Below, piece after piece: positions 22,291-31,889 of a stretch of DNA of 64,000 nt (position 1 is its first letter; every line of letters begins with the position of its first letter). The stretch comes from Tridacna crocea (Eukaryota > Mollusca > Bivalvia > Cardiida > Cardiidae). A program made the position numbers and the translations under genes. The stretch lies in the NCBI GenBank assembly GCA_943736015.1, contig OX031072.1, positions 5,235,501 to 5,299,500 on the forward strand. The letters are read 5' to 3'. The notes below the pieces were generated by a model. That model saw only the letters and a list, made by a program, of their open reading frames with translations, was not told where the DNA came from and made no database searches.

Positions 22291-22463
22291 CCGAAATGAC
22301 ACTTTCCGTTTTTATTTCATTTTCTGTTTTGTGTAAGTGTACCGAAGAAGATCTAATTAAGTCGGAAAAGGTCGTCTAGGATCTACCTGCGCGGACTGCG
22401 CAGGCAGATGCTAGACGACATTTGCGTAAATGTCCGAATGCTCCTTTCCGTGAGTTGCAGGCC
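22291..22463. mobile_element. Family G element, left part missing
   Basis: CCCGAAATGACACTTTCCG to GTTGCAGGCCA. The hairpin core CCTGCGCGGACTGCGCAGGC is intact. It ends 100 bases before the start codon of gene 1. Confidence 0.75.
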
Positions 22464-22481
22464 ATTTACAGGGTCAGTTGC

Positions 22482-22542
22482 TATAATTCAGCGCTCTAGG
22501 CGATAAGATAAGTCCTTTTCCGTCTTCAAAAACACTTTATCT
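22482..22542 (+). promoter_or_regulatory. Candidate proximal promoter of gene 1 with GATA motifs
   Basis: TATAATT lies at 22482-22488, about 75 bases before the ATG. Two overlapping GATAAG motifs sit at 22502-22512, and a reverse AGATAA (read TTATCT) at 22537-22542. All fall in the 100 bases between a truncated G palindrome and the start codon. GATA control is inference from motif content. Confidence 0.35.
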
Positions 22543-22563
22543 GCGGACACCTGACTTGCATAC

Positions 22564-22741
22564 ATGTCCTTCAAAGTATCTCTGGTTTTACAGCTTCTTT
22601 GCTGTGTTTGTCTTATTACCTGTTTTATAAACAGCGTGGTAGCTGACAAACAAGACAGGTTTGTTGCAGATGGTGAGATTGACATGTACCAGGAAGTTCT
22701 GAGTCTGAAGCAAGAGATAGAGAAGCTTAAATCATCGACAG
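22564..22741 (+). CDS. Exon 1: signal peptide and short coiled coil
   Basis: It encodes 59 codons plus the first base of a Gly codon and ends ACAG|GTAAAG, a good donor. The ATG is the first in frame before the hydrophobic leader. Reading past the donor runs straight into a hairpin element that begins 18 bases later, which confirms that the longer open frame there is an artefact. Confidence 0.85.
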
Positions 22742-25609
22742 GTAAAGTTCTATACTTTGTTAACTCTTTACCAAATGACAAAATTTTAGACTTGTCCAAA
22801 TTGAAAGCACTTGCAGATGATAGAATAAATGTGACTGAAAAATTGATATTTTGTTTGGGAAGGGTAGAAAACATTGTGGGAAAAGGAGAAAATGCTGGTT
22901 ACCAGCATTTTCTCCTTTTCCCACAATGTTTTCAAAAGACCTCTATTTCAGGGTCGTCAAAACCAGGGATTGTTTGGGAAAGGGTTAATAAATAAGCCTT
23001 GCGCGGACAAAAGAATGTGTCCTGTCTGGCTCAGTGGTAATGTTTGGAACTCGTTACCTGGAGACCAAGGGTTAGAGGCTCACTCTATCCACTAGGCCTT
23101 TCGTGGGAGCACCCTTGCGCAAGGTACCTCAGGACCCCGACTTAGTACTGTTAGTTTAGTTTAAACGTACTTTATTTCATTAAATTTTGAAATGGGGTTG
23201 GACCACAAGTTCTGCCAACGTAGAATCGGTACATCACCAACCAAACAATTTCACAAATTCTTTTTACAGTAATGACAATACACCCTTAGTGAATTGTATT
23301 CTAATATATGTACAATGAAAAAAGTGAAAAACGAAAGGAAAGAAGAAAGGTGTTGATAGAAAAGAAAGGAAGAGGGTGAGAGGAAATCAGATTGTGCTCT
23401 CAGTTGTATGTCCGGTTAGATTATTACTATTATACTACTCAAAATTTGCTACGGATCACCTTAAAAGATTCACTCTAAATATATATATATGGCATGTATT
23501 ATGTATAGTTTAGCAATATGTTACATTGCCACACTGATCAATAAAATGACTACTGGAAATGGATCTTTAAGGTGTACGGGGCCTAACTCTCATTTTTCAA
23601 AATCATCATAAACTAAGTCTCACTGCAATTGTAACTGGTAAAGACACTTTATGTTGAAATTAAAAAAAAAAAATACCATGTGTAAGTTGAATTATGAGGA
23701 ATTTTATCTCATAACCCGTGAACATCAAAACCGATAAAAAAAAAAAAAGACTACTACCTCTATAAAACTTAACATATTTATCAGGTTTTTCAAAATATAT
23801 GAACAAAAAAGGTATCAAACAAGCAAATAAATATCACTTCATCAAAATTTAATCAAAAATGGATTTTTTTGTCTAAAGGTAGAAAGTATTCTGACAAAAG
23901 TCACATATAAGTCCTTCAACTAGACAATTTTCAAGTACGTTTGACGAGTTCACACTAAATTTTAAAAAATCCTAAAAAATTCAAATAAAACTTGAAATCA
24001 TTAGAACTTCTCCAAAAATTCAAGACACCATTAATGAATACTGGAAAGAGTTTTTAAGGAACTTTACCACATGGTTTCAGAGAAAATCTGACCTAGATAT
24101 GGTACGGTGCATTCGGTCTTTCTCTCAGAAAATTAACATAAAACTGAACATTTGCCTGTAATTTCTAATGTATATAAGGTACAAAGTTCATATCTGGTAT
24201 GATGGTACATCTTACTATTATGCTTCAGCTGATAACAAAGTTGATGTCATTAGACTAAGTCAAGGTCAAATATCAAGGTCAAATTTTAGAAAAAAATGAT
24301 CAAAACTATAAATATTTCCCCGTGATTTTTGAAGGATTACAATTGCAAACCTCATATTTGGTCTGAAGGTGAATCTCATCAAAATGTTTCAGCTGATAAC
24401 AAAGTTTAAAAAGTTATCATCATCTGGTAAGGTCAAGGTCAAATATCAAGGTCAAATTATCAAAGAATCAACAAAAATCTAAACATTTGCCAGGAATTTC
24501 TTAAAAATATCCAGTTTCAAAGTCAATATTTGAAAGGAATATGTACCCCACATATTTTCTTTTGGTAACCTGTTTTAAGGTCTTCTGACATTTTGAAAAC
24601 ATTGTCGGAAAAGGAGAAAATGCTGGATACCAGCATTTTCTCCTTTTCCAACGATGTTTTCTACCCTATGACAGACAGCATAGGGCATGTTGGATATAGA
24701 TTTTGGTCAGCAAATGCTTTCAACTTGGACAAATCTAGCATTTTACAGTTTTGTAAAGAGTTTATGCAAAACTGTTGTAACATATAAACTCATACAGAAA
24801 TATGTTAGTGATCCTTAGCAAAGTTTGAGTAATATATATACGGTGTCGATTACTTAAAGGTTTTGTCTGTTTTATATAACTCTGAACAGCTTCAAAAAGT
24901 AAAATATTTTGATCTAAGGTTAATTAATCACTGCCAAACAATAACTTTATTATATTAAGGGTGGACTTCCGTTGTTGCTAGGAAAAGCGAGTTTCTTAAA
25001 TCTGAATAACGGTAACATTTGAAAAAACAATGTTCAGCATTCTCAACACCATTATTACAGTCACACATGGGGTCCTATCTTAAATGATTCATGTAAAGAT
25101 CTTCGTTGAAATTACCATAATCTTCTCTGTATAACTGAGATATATCTATTACCAAAATAGTAAATATTCGAAATTTTGACAAGCCTCGTAGCACTGCTGA
25201 GATCCAGGAAATACCTAACATAAATATGTGACTTTTCACTGTGATGTGAAATAAAGTTGGACGTGGGATTGTTTGGTAAAGGGGTTAACCTTCCCTTTCA
25301 CAGAACAGGGTCCGTATTCACCAACCATTCTTGAGAACATTCTTTGTCTTATTCTTTAAAAAATTGTCAATGTAAAAGTAACAGAACTTCTGATTGGCTA
25401 AACCATTAATTGGAAAATTTTGAAGAAGAAGACAAAGAATGTTCTTAAAATTGGTTGGTGAATATGGACCCAGGACTTATTTGTATAGGTTCCTCGTACA
25501 TTCGCTGGGGACGGACGACTTGCCCAGGAAATGGTACAACTCTCGCATATTCAGGTTTGAGCAATTCATTCACGTATTGATTATTCCATTAATGTATTTA
25601 TTCTTTTAT

Positions 25610-25655
<46 letters not shown>

Positions 25656-27642
25656 ACCCCTCATCTTAAGGATTGTTCAGCCTGGTATAGCATCTGAAAA
25701 GTCATGTAGACTGTGGGTATCTTATAAAAATATTAAATTACCGATGAGTACAAGAACAGAATTATCCCGTCTGATACACATACCTATTGGCTAAGGTGTA
25801 AATAAGTGGCACAAGTATCGATAGGCAGTGTAGGCCAGCAAAATGTCCGAAGAGGTCCGAATAATAAACATGTTTACGTTTCCAACCAATCACATATAAC
25901 CATTCATTCGAGACTAATGGAGAGGAAAGATCAGAAGCCAGTTTTGACAGTAAAAGTAAATATCGTAAGAGCGATAGTTAACCCATCTTGTTTTCATCTT
26001 ATAGCCTGTATCTCTTCACTTTCAGCATTTTGACGTTATATAAAAAAGTCTTGTATCTTGAATTGGTAGAAGATAATTCAATTCTTACATAAAAAAGGTA
26101 CATTCTTACAAACAAAGTCCGTAACAGAGAAACAAATTAATAAATGCATGACAGAAATAAGGGACCGTGCGGGATTCGAACCCCAGAGTTCCAGGACGAA
26201 AGGCCAATACCTTAACCACTGAGCCAAAGAAATATCTTTCCAACGCAGTAGTTAGGTATTGTATTTAAATCGGGACAATGCCATGCATGAAGGAGTGGTC
26301 TCCCGTGACAACATCCTTACGGTTAGAGAAGAAAAGGAAAAAACCGGTAACAACTGAAAAGTGTGTAGAATGGCTCAGATGTGTAAACATTGTTAAATTA
26401 CGAATATGTATATGGTTTAACCCTTTACCAAACAATCCCTGGTGTTTACGGCCCTGAGAGAGAAGCCTTTTGAAAACATTGTGGGAAAAGGAGAAAATGC
26501 TGGTAACCAGCATTTTCTCCTTTTCCCACAATGTTTTCTTCTCTGCTGGAAACAAATTTTGCTTTTTGAGTAACATTTATTTTGTCGTCTGCAAGTGCTT
26601 TCAATTTGAACCAGTCTAAAGTTTTGTCGTTTGGGAAAGGGTTTACGGGATTGAAAGACAAAAGGGATACATCCCCATTTAAAACCTGAAACGATTGCTT
26701 TGTAGGCCTCCAAAATATGAAATACATTTTCTATCCGCAGTCTGAGCAACCTTACAGCCGTCATGGACAACATTTGGCATAAATATTCAAGAATAATTAT
26801 TATTTCATGAAATATAGATCAAATTGGTCAAAAATTGACTGAAATCTGCCTGAACACGAGTAAACATGTATCTTTAACTTTTTACCAGGCGACAAAACTG
26901 TAGACCGGCCAAAATTGAAAGCATTAACAGATGACAAAATAGATGCGACTGAAAAAGATAAACTTGGTTTGAAAAGGGTAGAAAATATTGTGGGAAAAGG
27001 AGAAAATGCTGGTTACCAGCATTTTCTCCTTTTCCTACAACGTTTTCAAAAGGCTTCAAACTCATGGTAGTCAAAAGTCGGGATTGTGTAATAATGGTTT
27101 AAACAACCTAAAAAATAATGATAGAGTTGTCTATGTGCTTCACTATAGGTTTCATGGCCGGAACCAGTAATTCCAATAGTGGCTCTGCCGCAAATTACTT
27201 ATGCCTACCTTCTGATCCGAGCTGGGATTACTATGAAGACGACTTTCAAAACGGTATTCTGATCACAGGAATTCAGTATGAATTTAATCCACATCTTGGA
27301 GCAGATGCCACGAAGTTTTTCGGTGCTGATATAAGAGGCGCGGAGGCTCCGTGTTCCGTGTGTCACACTGCACGAAGTACTACAATTATGATCCCCGGTC
27401 GAACAGGTTGCTACAGCGGCTGGACAAAGGAATACAGTGGCTATCTTGTCGGAGGTTTCCCGAGCTACCATGATTCTTCGGAGTATGTTTGTCTAGACCG
27501 ACGGCCTGAGGTGGTACCACACAGTGGCGATTGGAATCATGAAAACCTGCTATACTTTGTCGAAGGGAAGTGCGGGCAAAACTTGGCTTGTCCTCCTTAT
27601 GTCCATGGACGAGAACTTGCATGTGTCGTTTGCTCTATGTAA
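22564..27642 (+). CDS. Secreted short-chain collagen C4-like domain protein (3 coding exons)
   Basis: Joining 22564-22741, 25489-25554 and 27149-27642 gives a 245-residue protein; both introns are phase 1 with GT/AG borders. Residues 1-27 form a hydrophobic signal peptide ending SVVA, so the product should be secreted. Residues 39-57 are a short heptad-like helix (MYQEVLSLKQEIEKLK), a likely oligomerisation segment. The rest matches, from memory, the C-terminal domain of sponge short-chain collagen C4 and its many bivalve relatives: YIRWGRTTCP (63-72), AANYLCLP (95-102), PCSVC (150-153), EYVCLDRRPE (193-202) and the final ACVVCS (239-244). About a dozen cysteines suggest disulfides. There is no Gly-X-Y stretch, so 'collagen' is a family label only. 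Function is unknown; an extracellular matrix, shell or immune role would be inference. Each exon lies close to a palindromic mobile element. An AATAAA follows 32 bases after the stop. Confidence 0.85.
22760..22988 (+). mobile_element. TTAA hairpin MITE, type A, at the start of gene 1 intron 1
   Basis: TTAACTCTTTACCAAATGAC to TTTGGGAAAGGGTTAA with a perfect palindrome. It begins 18 bases after the exon 1 donor and reads in the sense direction of the pre-mRNA. Confidence 0.92.
23016..23150 (+). repeat. tRNA-derived SINE, 5' part
   Basis: A-box-like TGGCTCAGTGGTAATG, a poor B box (AAGGGTTAGAGGCTC) and the downstream CTCAGGACCCCGACTTAGTA resemble the SINE at 54244. Confidence 0.6.
23160..24140. 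other. AT-rich intron sequence
   Basis: TTTAAACGTACTTTATTTC near 23160 and AATAAAATGACTACTGG near 23540 look like LINE 3' tails in opposite orientations. Otherwise nothing was recognised. Confidence 0.35.
24140..24540 (+). repeat. Tandem repeat, about 185-bp unit
   Basis: Two to three units share CAGCTGATAACAAAGTT and AAGGTCAAATATCAAGGTCA. Confidence 0.7.
24585..24765 (-). mobile_element. Hairpin MITE type A, left end missing
   Basis: The palindrome GTCGGAAAAGGAG...CTCCTTTTCCAAC is present, and TTTGTAAAGAGTTTATG marks the right end. Confidence 0.7.
25308..25471. mobile_element. Palindromic MITE, family F, next to gene 1 exon 2
   Basis: GGGTCCGTATTCACCAACCA mirrors TTGGTTGGTGAATATGGACC. It ends 17 bases before the exon. 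Just upstream, TTTGGTAAAGGGGTTAACC is the stub of a hairpin element end. Confidence 0.88.
25489..25554 (+). CDS. Exon 2: 66-base exon encoding the WGRTTCP motif
   Basis: Reading after TTTGTATAG| gives SSYIRWGRTTCPGNGTTLAYS, followed by a donor TTCAG|GTTTGA. Both borders are phase 1, so it fits exactly between exons 1 and 3. In relatives the Y-x-RWGR-x-x-CP segment comes immediately before the (Y/F)MAGS/T block that opens exon 3, which is why I accept so short an exon. The acceptor has a poor pyrimidine tract, and a palindromic F element ends 17 bases upstream, so any branch point at normal distance lies inside that element. Confidence 0.85.
25612..25655. repeat. (CT)n microsatellite
   Basis: About 20 CT dinucleotides, 60 bases after the exon 2 donor of gene 1. 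Confidence 0.95.
26160..26227 (-). repeat. tRNA-like pseudogene or SINE head
   Basis: On the minus strand TGGCTCAGTGGTTAAGG (A box) and GGGGTTCGAATCCCGC (B box, T arm) are well formed. The 5' and 3' ends do not pair into an acceptor stem, so it is not a working tRNA. Confidence 0.65.
26417..26644 (-). mobile_element. TTAA hairpin MITE, type A
   Basis: TTAACCCTTTACCAAACAAT to TTTGGGAAAGGGTTTA; the last TTAA has mutated. Perfect palindrome. Confidence 0.88.
26874..27102 (+). mobile_element. TTAA hairpin MITE, type A, before gene 1 exon 3
   Basis: TTAACTTTTTACCAGGCGAC to GTAATAATGGTTTAA. It ends 46 bases before exon 3, and the arms have a few separate mutations. Confidence 0.85.
27149..27642 (+). 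CDS. Exon 3: main C4-like cysteine-rich domain and stop
   Basis: The exon starts after CACTATAG| in phase 1 and encodes residues 82-245, ending CSM-TAA. It carries nearly all of the conserved domain. A type A hairpin element ends 46 bases before the acceptor. The ATG codons upstream in the same frame are intronic. Confidence 0.9.
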
Positions 27643-27673
27643 GCATGTATAACTTCTATCTATGCGGAAAAGT

Positions 27674-27679
27674 AATAAA
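27674..27679 (+). terminator. Polyadenylation signal AATAAA of gene 1
   Basis: A canonical AATAAA sits 32 bases after the stop codon, followed by a T/GT-rich stretch. It implies a very short 3' UTR. Confidence 0.6.
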
Positions 27680-27802
27680 ATTTCGTTGCTAGGCTGTTTG
27701 TGTTTCTTTAATGTTTCAAACAGACTGTCATTTAGCTGGACTTCTTAAGAGAAACATATTTAAATGCTGAAATGGTGTAATGAATTTTTACAAATGTTCT
27801 TG

Positions 27803-28052
27803 CTTACCCTTTGCCAATATCCTTATTTTTACGAAATCAATGAAAATCTTCTTTTGTTTGTTTGTTTTGTTTTAAGGACAGGCGGTTTCTGAAAAGCTTG
27901 TGGGGAAATTCTAGTAACAGTATCTTTCCCGTTATCAAAAATGTTATCTCCCCTTTCCAAGCCAAACGCCGTTTGAGCCACATTTATCTGTCGGCTGCAA
28001 ATGCTTTCAATATATATCTATCCAAAATATTGTTACCTAATAAAGAGTTACG
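27803..28052 (-). mobile_element. Hairpin MITE, heavily decayed
   Basis: CTTACCCTTTGCCAATATCC at the left and GTCGGCTGCAAATGCTTTCA at the right are recognisable; the palindrome is mostly lost. Confidence 0.5.
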
Positions 28053-28114
28053 TGATTATTAGAATCACGAATCAAAGGACTCAACGTCATGAAAAGCGGA
28101 TTTGTGGAACAGCA

Positions 28115-28344
28115 TTAACTCATTACCAAACGACAATAATTTATACTGGTCCAAATTGAAAGCATTTTGCAGACGACAAAATAAAAGTGACTGAAAATTT
28201 GAAATTTGTTTTGTGAAGGGTAGAAAACATTGTGGGAAAAGGAGAAAATGCTGGTTACCAGCATTTTCTCCTTTTCCCACAATGTTTTCTAAAGGTTTCT
28301 TTCTCAGGGGCGTCAAAAGTAGGGATTGTGTGGTAATGGGTTAA
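28115..28344 (+). mobile_element. TTAA hairpin MITE, type A
   Basis: TTAACTCATTACCAAACGAC to TGGTAATGGGTTAA with a perfect palindrome; very close to the copies at 3664 and 50499. Confidence 0.92.
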
Positions 28345-28530
28345 CCTTTGATACGGGTGTAATGAAAAATAAAATTTACATGAAATGGTGCACTTGTACC
28401 TGGAGTTAGTAAATAAAGTTAGCTAGGACAAGAAAAGTCAAAGCTGTCTTGCCGTTCGGAACACGTTACCTACTAAGGCGTAGCACTTTGATCTTTCAAC
28501 CAAGCATTTTTCTGCTGCAATCAAATAAGT

Positions 28531-28795
28531 TGGCCTGCAACACGCGAAAAGGGGCATTCGGACGTCTGCGTAAAGTGTCGTCACGGATCAGCCTGGGCTG
28601 TGTCTGTGCAGGCTAATCCGAGACGATACTCTCCGTTCTAATGTGATTTTCTGTTTCGCAAAAGTCTACTGTAGCACAAAATCTAATGTAGTCGTAAAGT
28701 GCCGTCTCGGATTAGCCTGCGCGGACTGCGCAGGCTTATCCGAGACGACACTTTACGCAAATGTCCCAATGTCCCTTTTCCTGTATTGCAAGCCA
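28531..28795. mobile_element. Double-palindrome element, family G
   Basis: TGGCCTGCAACACGCGAAAA to CTGTATTGCAAGCCA, 265 bp. The second hairpin pairs GATTAGCCTGCGCGGACTGC with GCAGGCTTATCCGAGACGAC. Confidence 0.88.
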
Positions 28796-29211
28796 TATAA
28801 GACTGTATACATGGCAGTGGCAAAAAATAGGTCAGTGTGAACTGGCTAAAACTGAAAGTAGAATGAGTAGCACGCAAGCGTGTATAACTGTACATTTGGT
28901 ATTGCAGACACCCATAGTGACAAAAACGAGATAGGTTTGTACTAACTAAAAGTGAACTTAGAATGAGTTACGTTCAAAACGTGTATAAATGTATATATTA
29001 GGTTCAGGTCAAACCAGTAACACAGTTTCTAATTAATTTGATAACTTTATTGAGTATTTAGGCCTCTAGCCCAGCGTACAAATACATATTCCATATAAAA
29101 ATTCCCTTGAACAAAAATACAGATACATGCAGGTCAAAGACCTTTGTGCGGGAAAAAGATTATAAAATTTATGCTAAAATTCTACCCCCCCCCGCACAGT
29201 TCTTTGAATGA

Positions 29212-29440
29212 TTAACCCTTTCCCAAACAATCCCTGGATTTTACGGGTCTGGAATAGTACCCTTTTGAAAACATTGTGGGAAAAGGAGAAAAAGCTAGTA
29301 ACCAGCATTTTCTCCTTTTCCCACAATGTCTTCTACCCTATCATGGACAGAAATCATCTTTTCAGCAAGAGTTGAATTTTCGTCTGCAAATGCTTTCAGT
29401 TTGGTCTAGTCCAAAAGTTTGTCGTTTGGGAAAGGGTTAA
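29212..29440 (-). mobile_element. TTAA hairpin MITE, type A, GGTCTGGAATAGTA subfamily
   Basis: TTAACCCTTTCCCAAACAAT to TTTGGGAAAGGGTTAA. It shares GGTCTGGAATAGTA and CAGAAATCATCTTTTCAGCA with the copies at 47879 and 61991. Confidence 0.92.
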
Positions 29441-29675
29441 GTCAAACACATTGACAAATGGCACAAGAACTATTTTAAAGATAACGCAGTGGAAAAGATC
29501 AAATATAATCAAGAAAGTACCTGTAATGTACCCTTAATATTGCAAATGACTCATTAATAAAAGAAAAGAACAGTGTGAGGAGCAGCAAAAAGCCAGAAAA
29601 CAGCATATTCTCCTTTCCACACATTGTTTTTTTTTTATAATGAGACAGATCGGAACAATCCTGCCTGAATACACA

Positions 29676-29760
29676 CATATATATGTTCTGCGCAGTGTAA
29701 GAATCGGGACAATTCCGGAATTGTCCGGCGCAAAGTAGGAATTCCTACTTTGTCCGCCGA
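29676..29760 (+). repeat. Family N palindrome cluster, left copy
   Basis: ACAATTCCGGAATTGTCC and CAAAGTAGGAATTCCTACTT are short perfect palindromes preceded by TATATATGTTCTGCGCA. The same order appears inverted at 33950-34032. Confidence 0.8.
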
Positions 29761-29992
29761 TTCCGGAATCGTACCAGACAATTTTAGAATTGCGCAAGGG
29801 AGATATATCGTATTGTGGTCAGTTATGGTCTGTGCGCAATGTAGGAATAGGCGTGGACAAAGTAAGAATTTAAAGGGTAGAGCAAAGTGATAATAGTCTA
29901 GATATGTTGCAAAGGTTTCAGATTCTGGTAATCATGATTCTCTTTTCCTTATTTCTTACATCTTAAACTGATGCCTATAATATGGAGTGCAA

Positions 29993-30246
29993 CACGCGAA
30001 AAGGGTCATTCGGACATTTTCGTAAAGTGTCGTCTCTGATCAGCGCGTGCAGTCCGCACAGGCTAATCCGAAACGACACTTTCCGATTTTATGTGATTTT
30101 CTGTTTTACGCAAGTCTACTGTAGCACGAAATCTAATGTAGTCGTAAAGTGCCGTATCGGATTAGCCTGCGCGGACTGCGCAGACTAATCCGGGACGACA
30201 CTTTACGCAAATGTCCGAATGCACCTTTTCGCGTGTTGCACTCCAA
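29993..30246. mobile_element. Double-palindrome element, family G, variant ends
   Basis: TGGAGTGCAACACGCGAAAA mirrors TTTTCGCGTGTTGCACTCCA exactly. The end letters differ from other copies (TGGCCTGC, TGGCTTGC) yet still match each other. Confidence 0.9.
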
Positions 30247-30257
30247 TTATTATCGTC

Positions 30258-31236
30258 GAATGCCCTAACTGCGCCACTGCCCTAACTCCGCCACCTTTCG
30301 TATTTTCATGAAAATCTCGCGATGTTTGAGAGTGCGCGAGACTGACAGTGCGAAAAGTTTTTACTACATCATAGTAAATACATTCTAATGGTTTTCACCC
30401 CAAATTGAGATGTAAACAGATATTTATTTTGATTTTTATGTCCGCTCACTGTTTTCCAATGTATTTTCGTAATGCAATTTTTTTTCGTCAAAAATCACCT
30501 CTAAAGTCACGAAATACAACTGTAAACACGTCTGCGACATTTCATCTGCAAATGTTTACATTTTATGAATGAAAATCATGTGACAAAACAAATTTCTCTA
30601 AGGCCAGGCAAAACTTTATAAATAGGTTTTGGTTCCAAGGTCCTTAACTGATTTTTGCTTTCTCCATTTTAATTAAAAGCCCAACTCATGAACGATCAGA
30701 TGAACAAATAAACAATATTCTTATGTTGCACCTCAGAAAGCTTAACACGAAATCGTAGAGAATAACATGACAATTAACACGGCCACTATATATTTAATGT
30801 ACCTCGCGCCACTCTCAGGTACAGGTTACCAAGAAAAGTGCATCCTCAAACAATAACCACTGGTAAATCACCTTCATTGACGCTACTAGAACTAGTGGAA
30901 CACATGAAAGCAATGACAAACCCCTGAAGTTATTTATTTTGAAACAACTCGATGTTGAAGTTACATTTGTTAAAAGAAATAATAACATTAATAATTTGGC
31001 CTAATTTTTCCGAGACTTAGGAGAATTGTCATCTTACGCCAGGTGGCGGAGTTAGGCACATACAAAATGGCGGTTGTTTGTTTGACATGGAAGTTTAAAA
31101 TTATTGTACACATGAATTTTGGTGGAGATTGATGGAAAAAGAACACATTTGACTTTTTCATTTATTTTTCTTTTCGTATATTTTCTATTGATATTTTTGT
31201 TCCAAGATAAATCTTAGAGTGGCGCAGTTTGGTCAC
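30258..31236. mobile_element. Possible 1-kb element with nested terminal inverted repeats
   Basis: CCTAACTGCGCCACT near 30262 is mirrored by AGTGGCGCAGTTTGG near 31219. CCCTAACTCCGCCACCT near 30282 is mirrored by AGGTGGCGGAGTTAGGC at 31040. The interior is AT-rich without a recognisable frame. Limits are approximate. Confidence 0.4.
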
Positions 31237-31380
31237 TCGAGGATATATAGTTTACACAGATTTTTTGATGACCCTATTATTCTATGAACTGCGTTTATTT
31301 GGTATCCAAAGGACAGAAGTTTTCACGATATACAATAAAACGCATGGTATCTTAGTTGTTAGATCCTGTCGGCCAAAATT

Positions 31381-31689
31381 TATTGATTGATTATATGGTG
31401 TTTAACGCCTTTCGTAAAATCATTTCAGTTATATCACGGCAGCCAGTGCACCTATCAATGCTTTTCTGGGGGTATCTTTTCCCTTACACCGCACAATATT
31501 ATTTCCAAATCACAGGCTGCTTTCCCACATAAACATCGTCGACACAATGATCAGTGGTAAGAAAGGAATAAATTCTGTCGTAATGACTCTCACCAGTCCT
31601 CGGAAAGTAATTTGCTGATCCGGGAATCGAACCATCAATTCCCTGTTCTCAAGTCCTGCACGCTACCGACTGAGCTTTTGGGCTCGGCA
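31381..31689 (-). mobile_element. tRNA-derived SINE
   Basis: On the minus strand the head has AGCTCAGTCGGTAGCG (A box) and GGTTCGATTCCCGG (B box), and the tail ends AGGCGTTAAACACCATATAA. CCAAAATT flanks both sides (31373-31380 and 31690-31697), a likely target duplication. Confidence 0.8.
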
Positions 31690-31889
31690 CCAAAATTAAA
31701 AAAATACGATGCTAGGCACATGGTTTATTATTAACGCAGCTGTTCCAGCTTCTGCATGTTATGGTTCCTTTCAACAGTATTTCATTAAGAACTTACTTCA
31801 AAATATCATAAATATAAAACCCTGTCAACCAAAAGTCTTCTGTACTAATGGACAAAAATCAATAATACCGGTAAGAAAATGATGAAAAA

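Noticed and set aside
22564-22995. A 143-codon frame starting at the gene 1 ATG
   Set aside because: The first 59 codons are exon 1; after the GTAAAG donor the frame only reads through the MITE at 22760.
26160-26227. Functional tRNA gene on the minus strand
   Set aside because: A and B boxes are good, but the ends cannot form a seven-pair acceptor stem.
27118-27148. In-frame ATG upstream of exon 3
   Set aside because: It lies in the intron before a clear CACTATAG acceptor. The family starts with a signal peptide, which exon 1 supplies.
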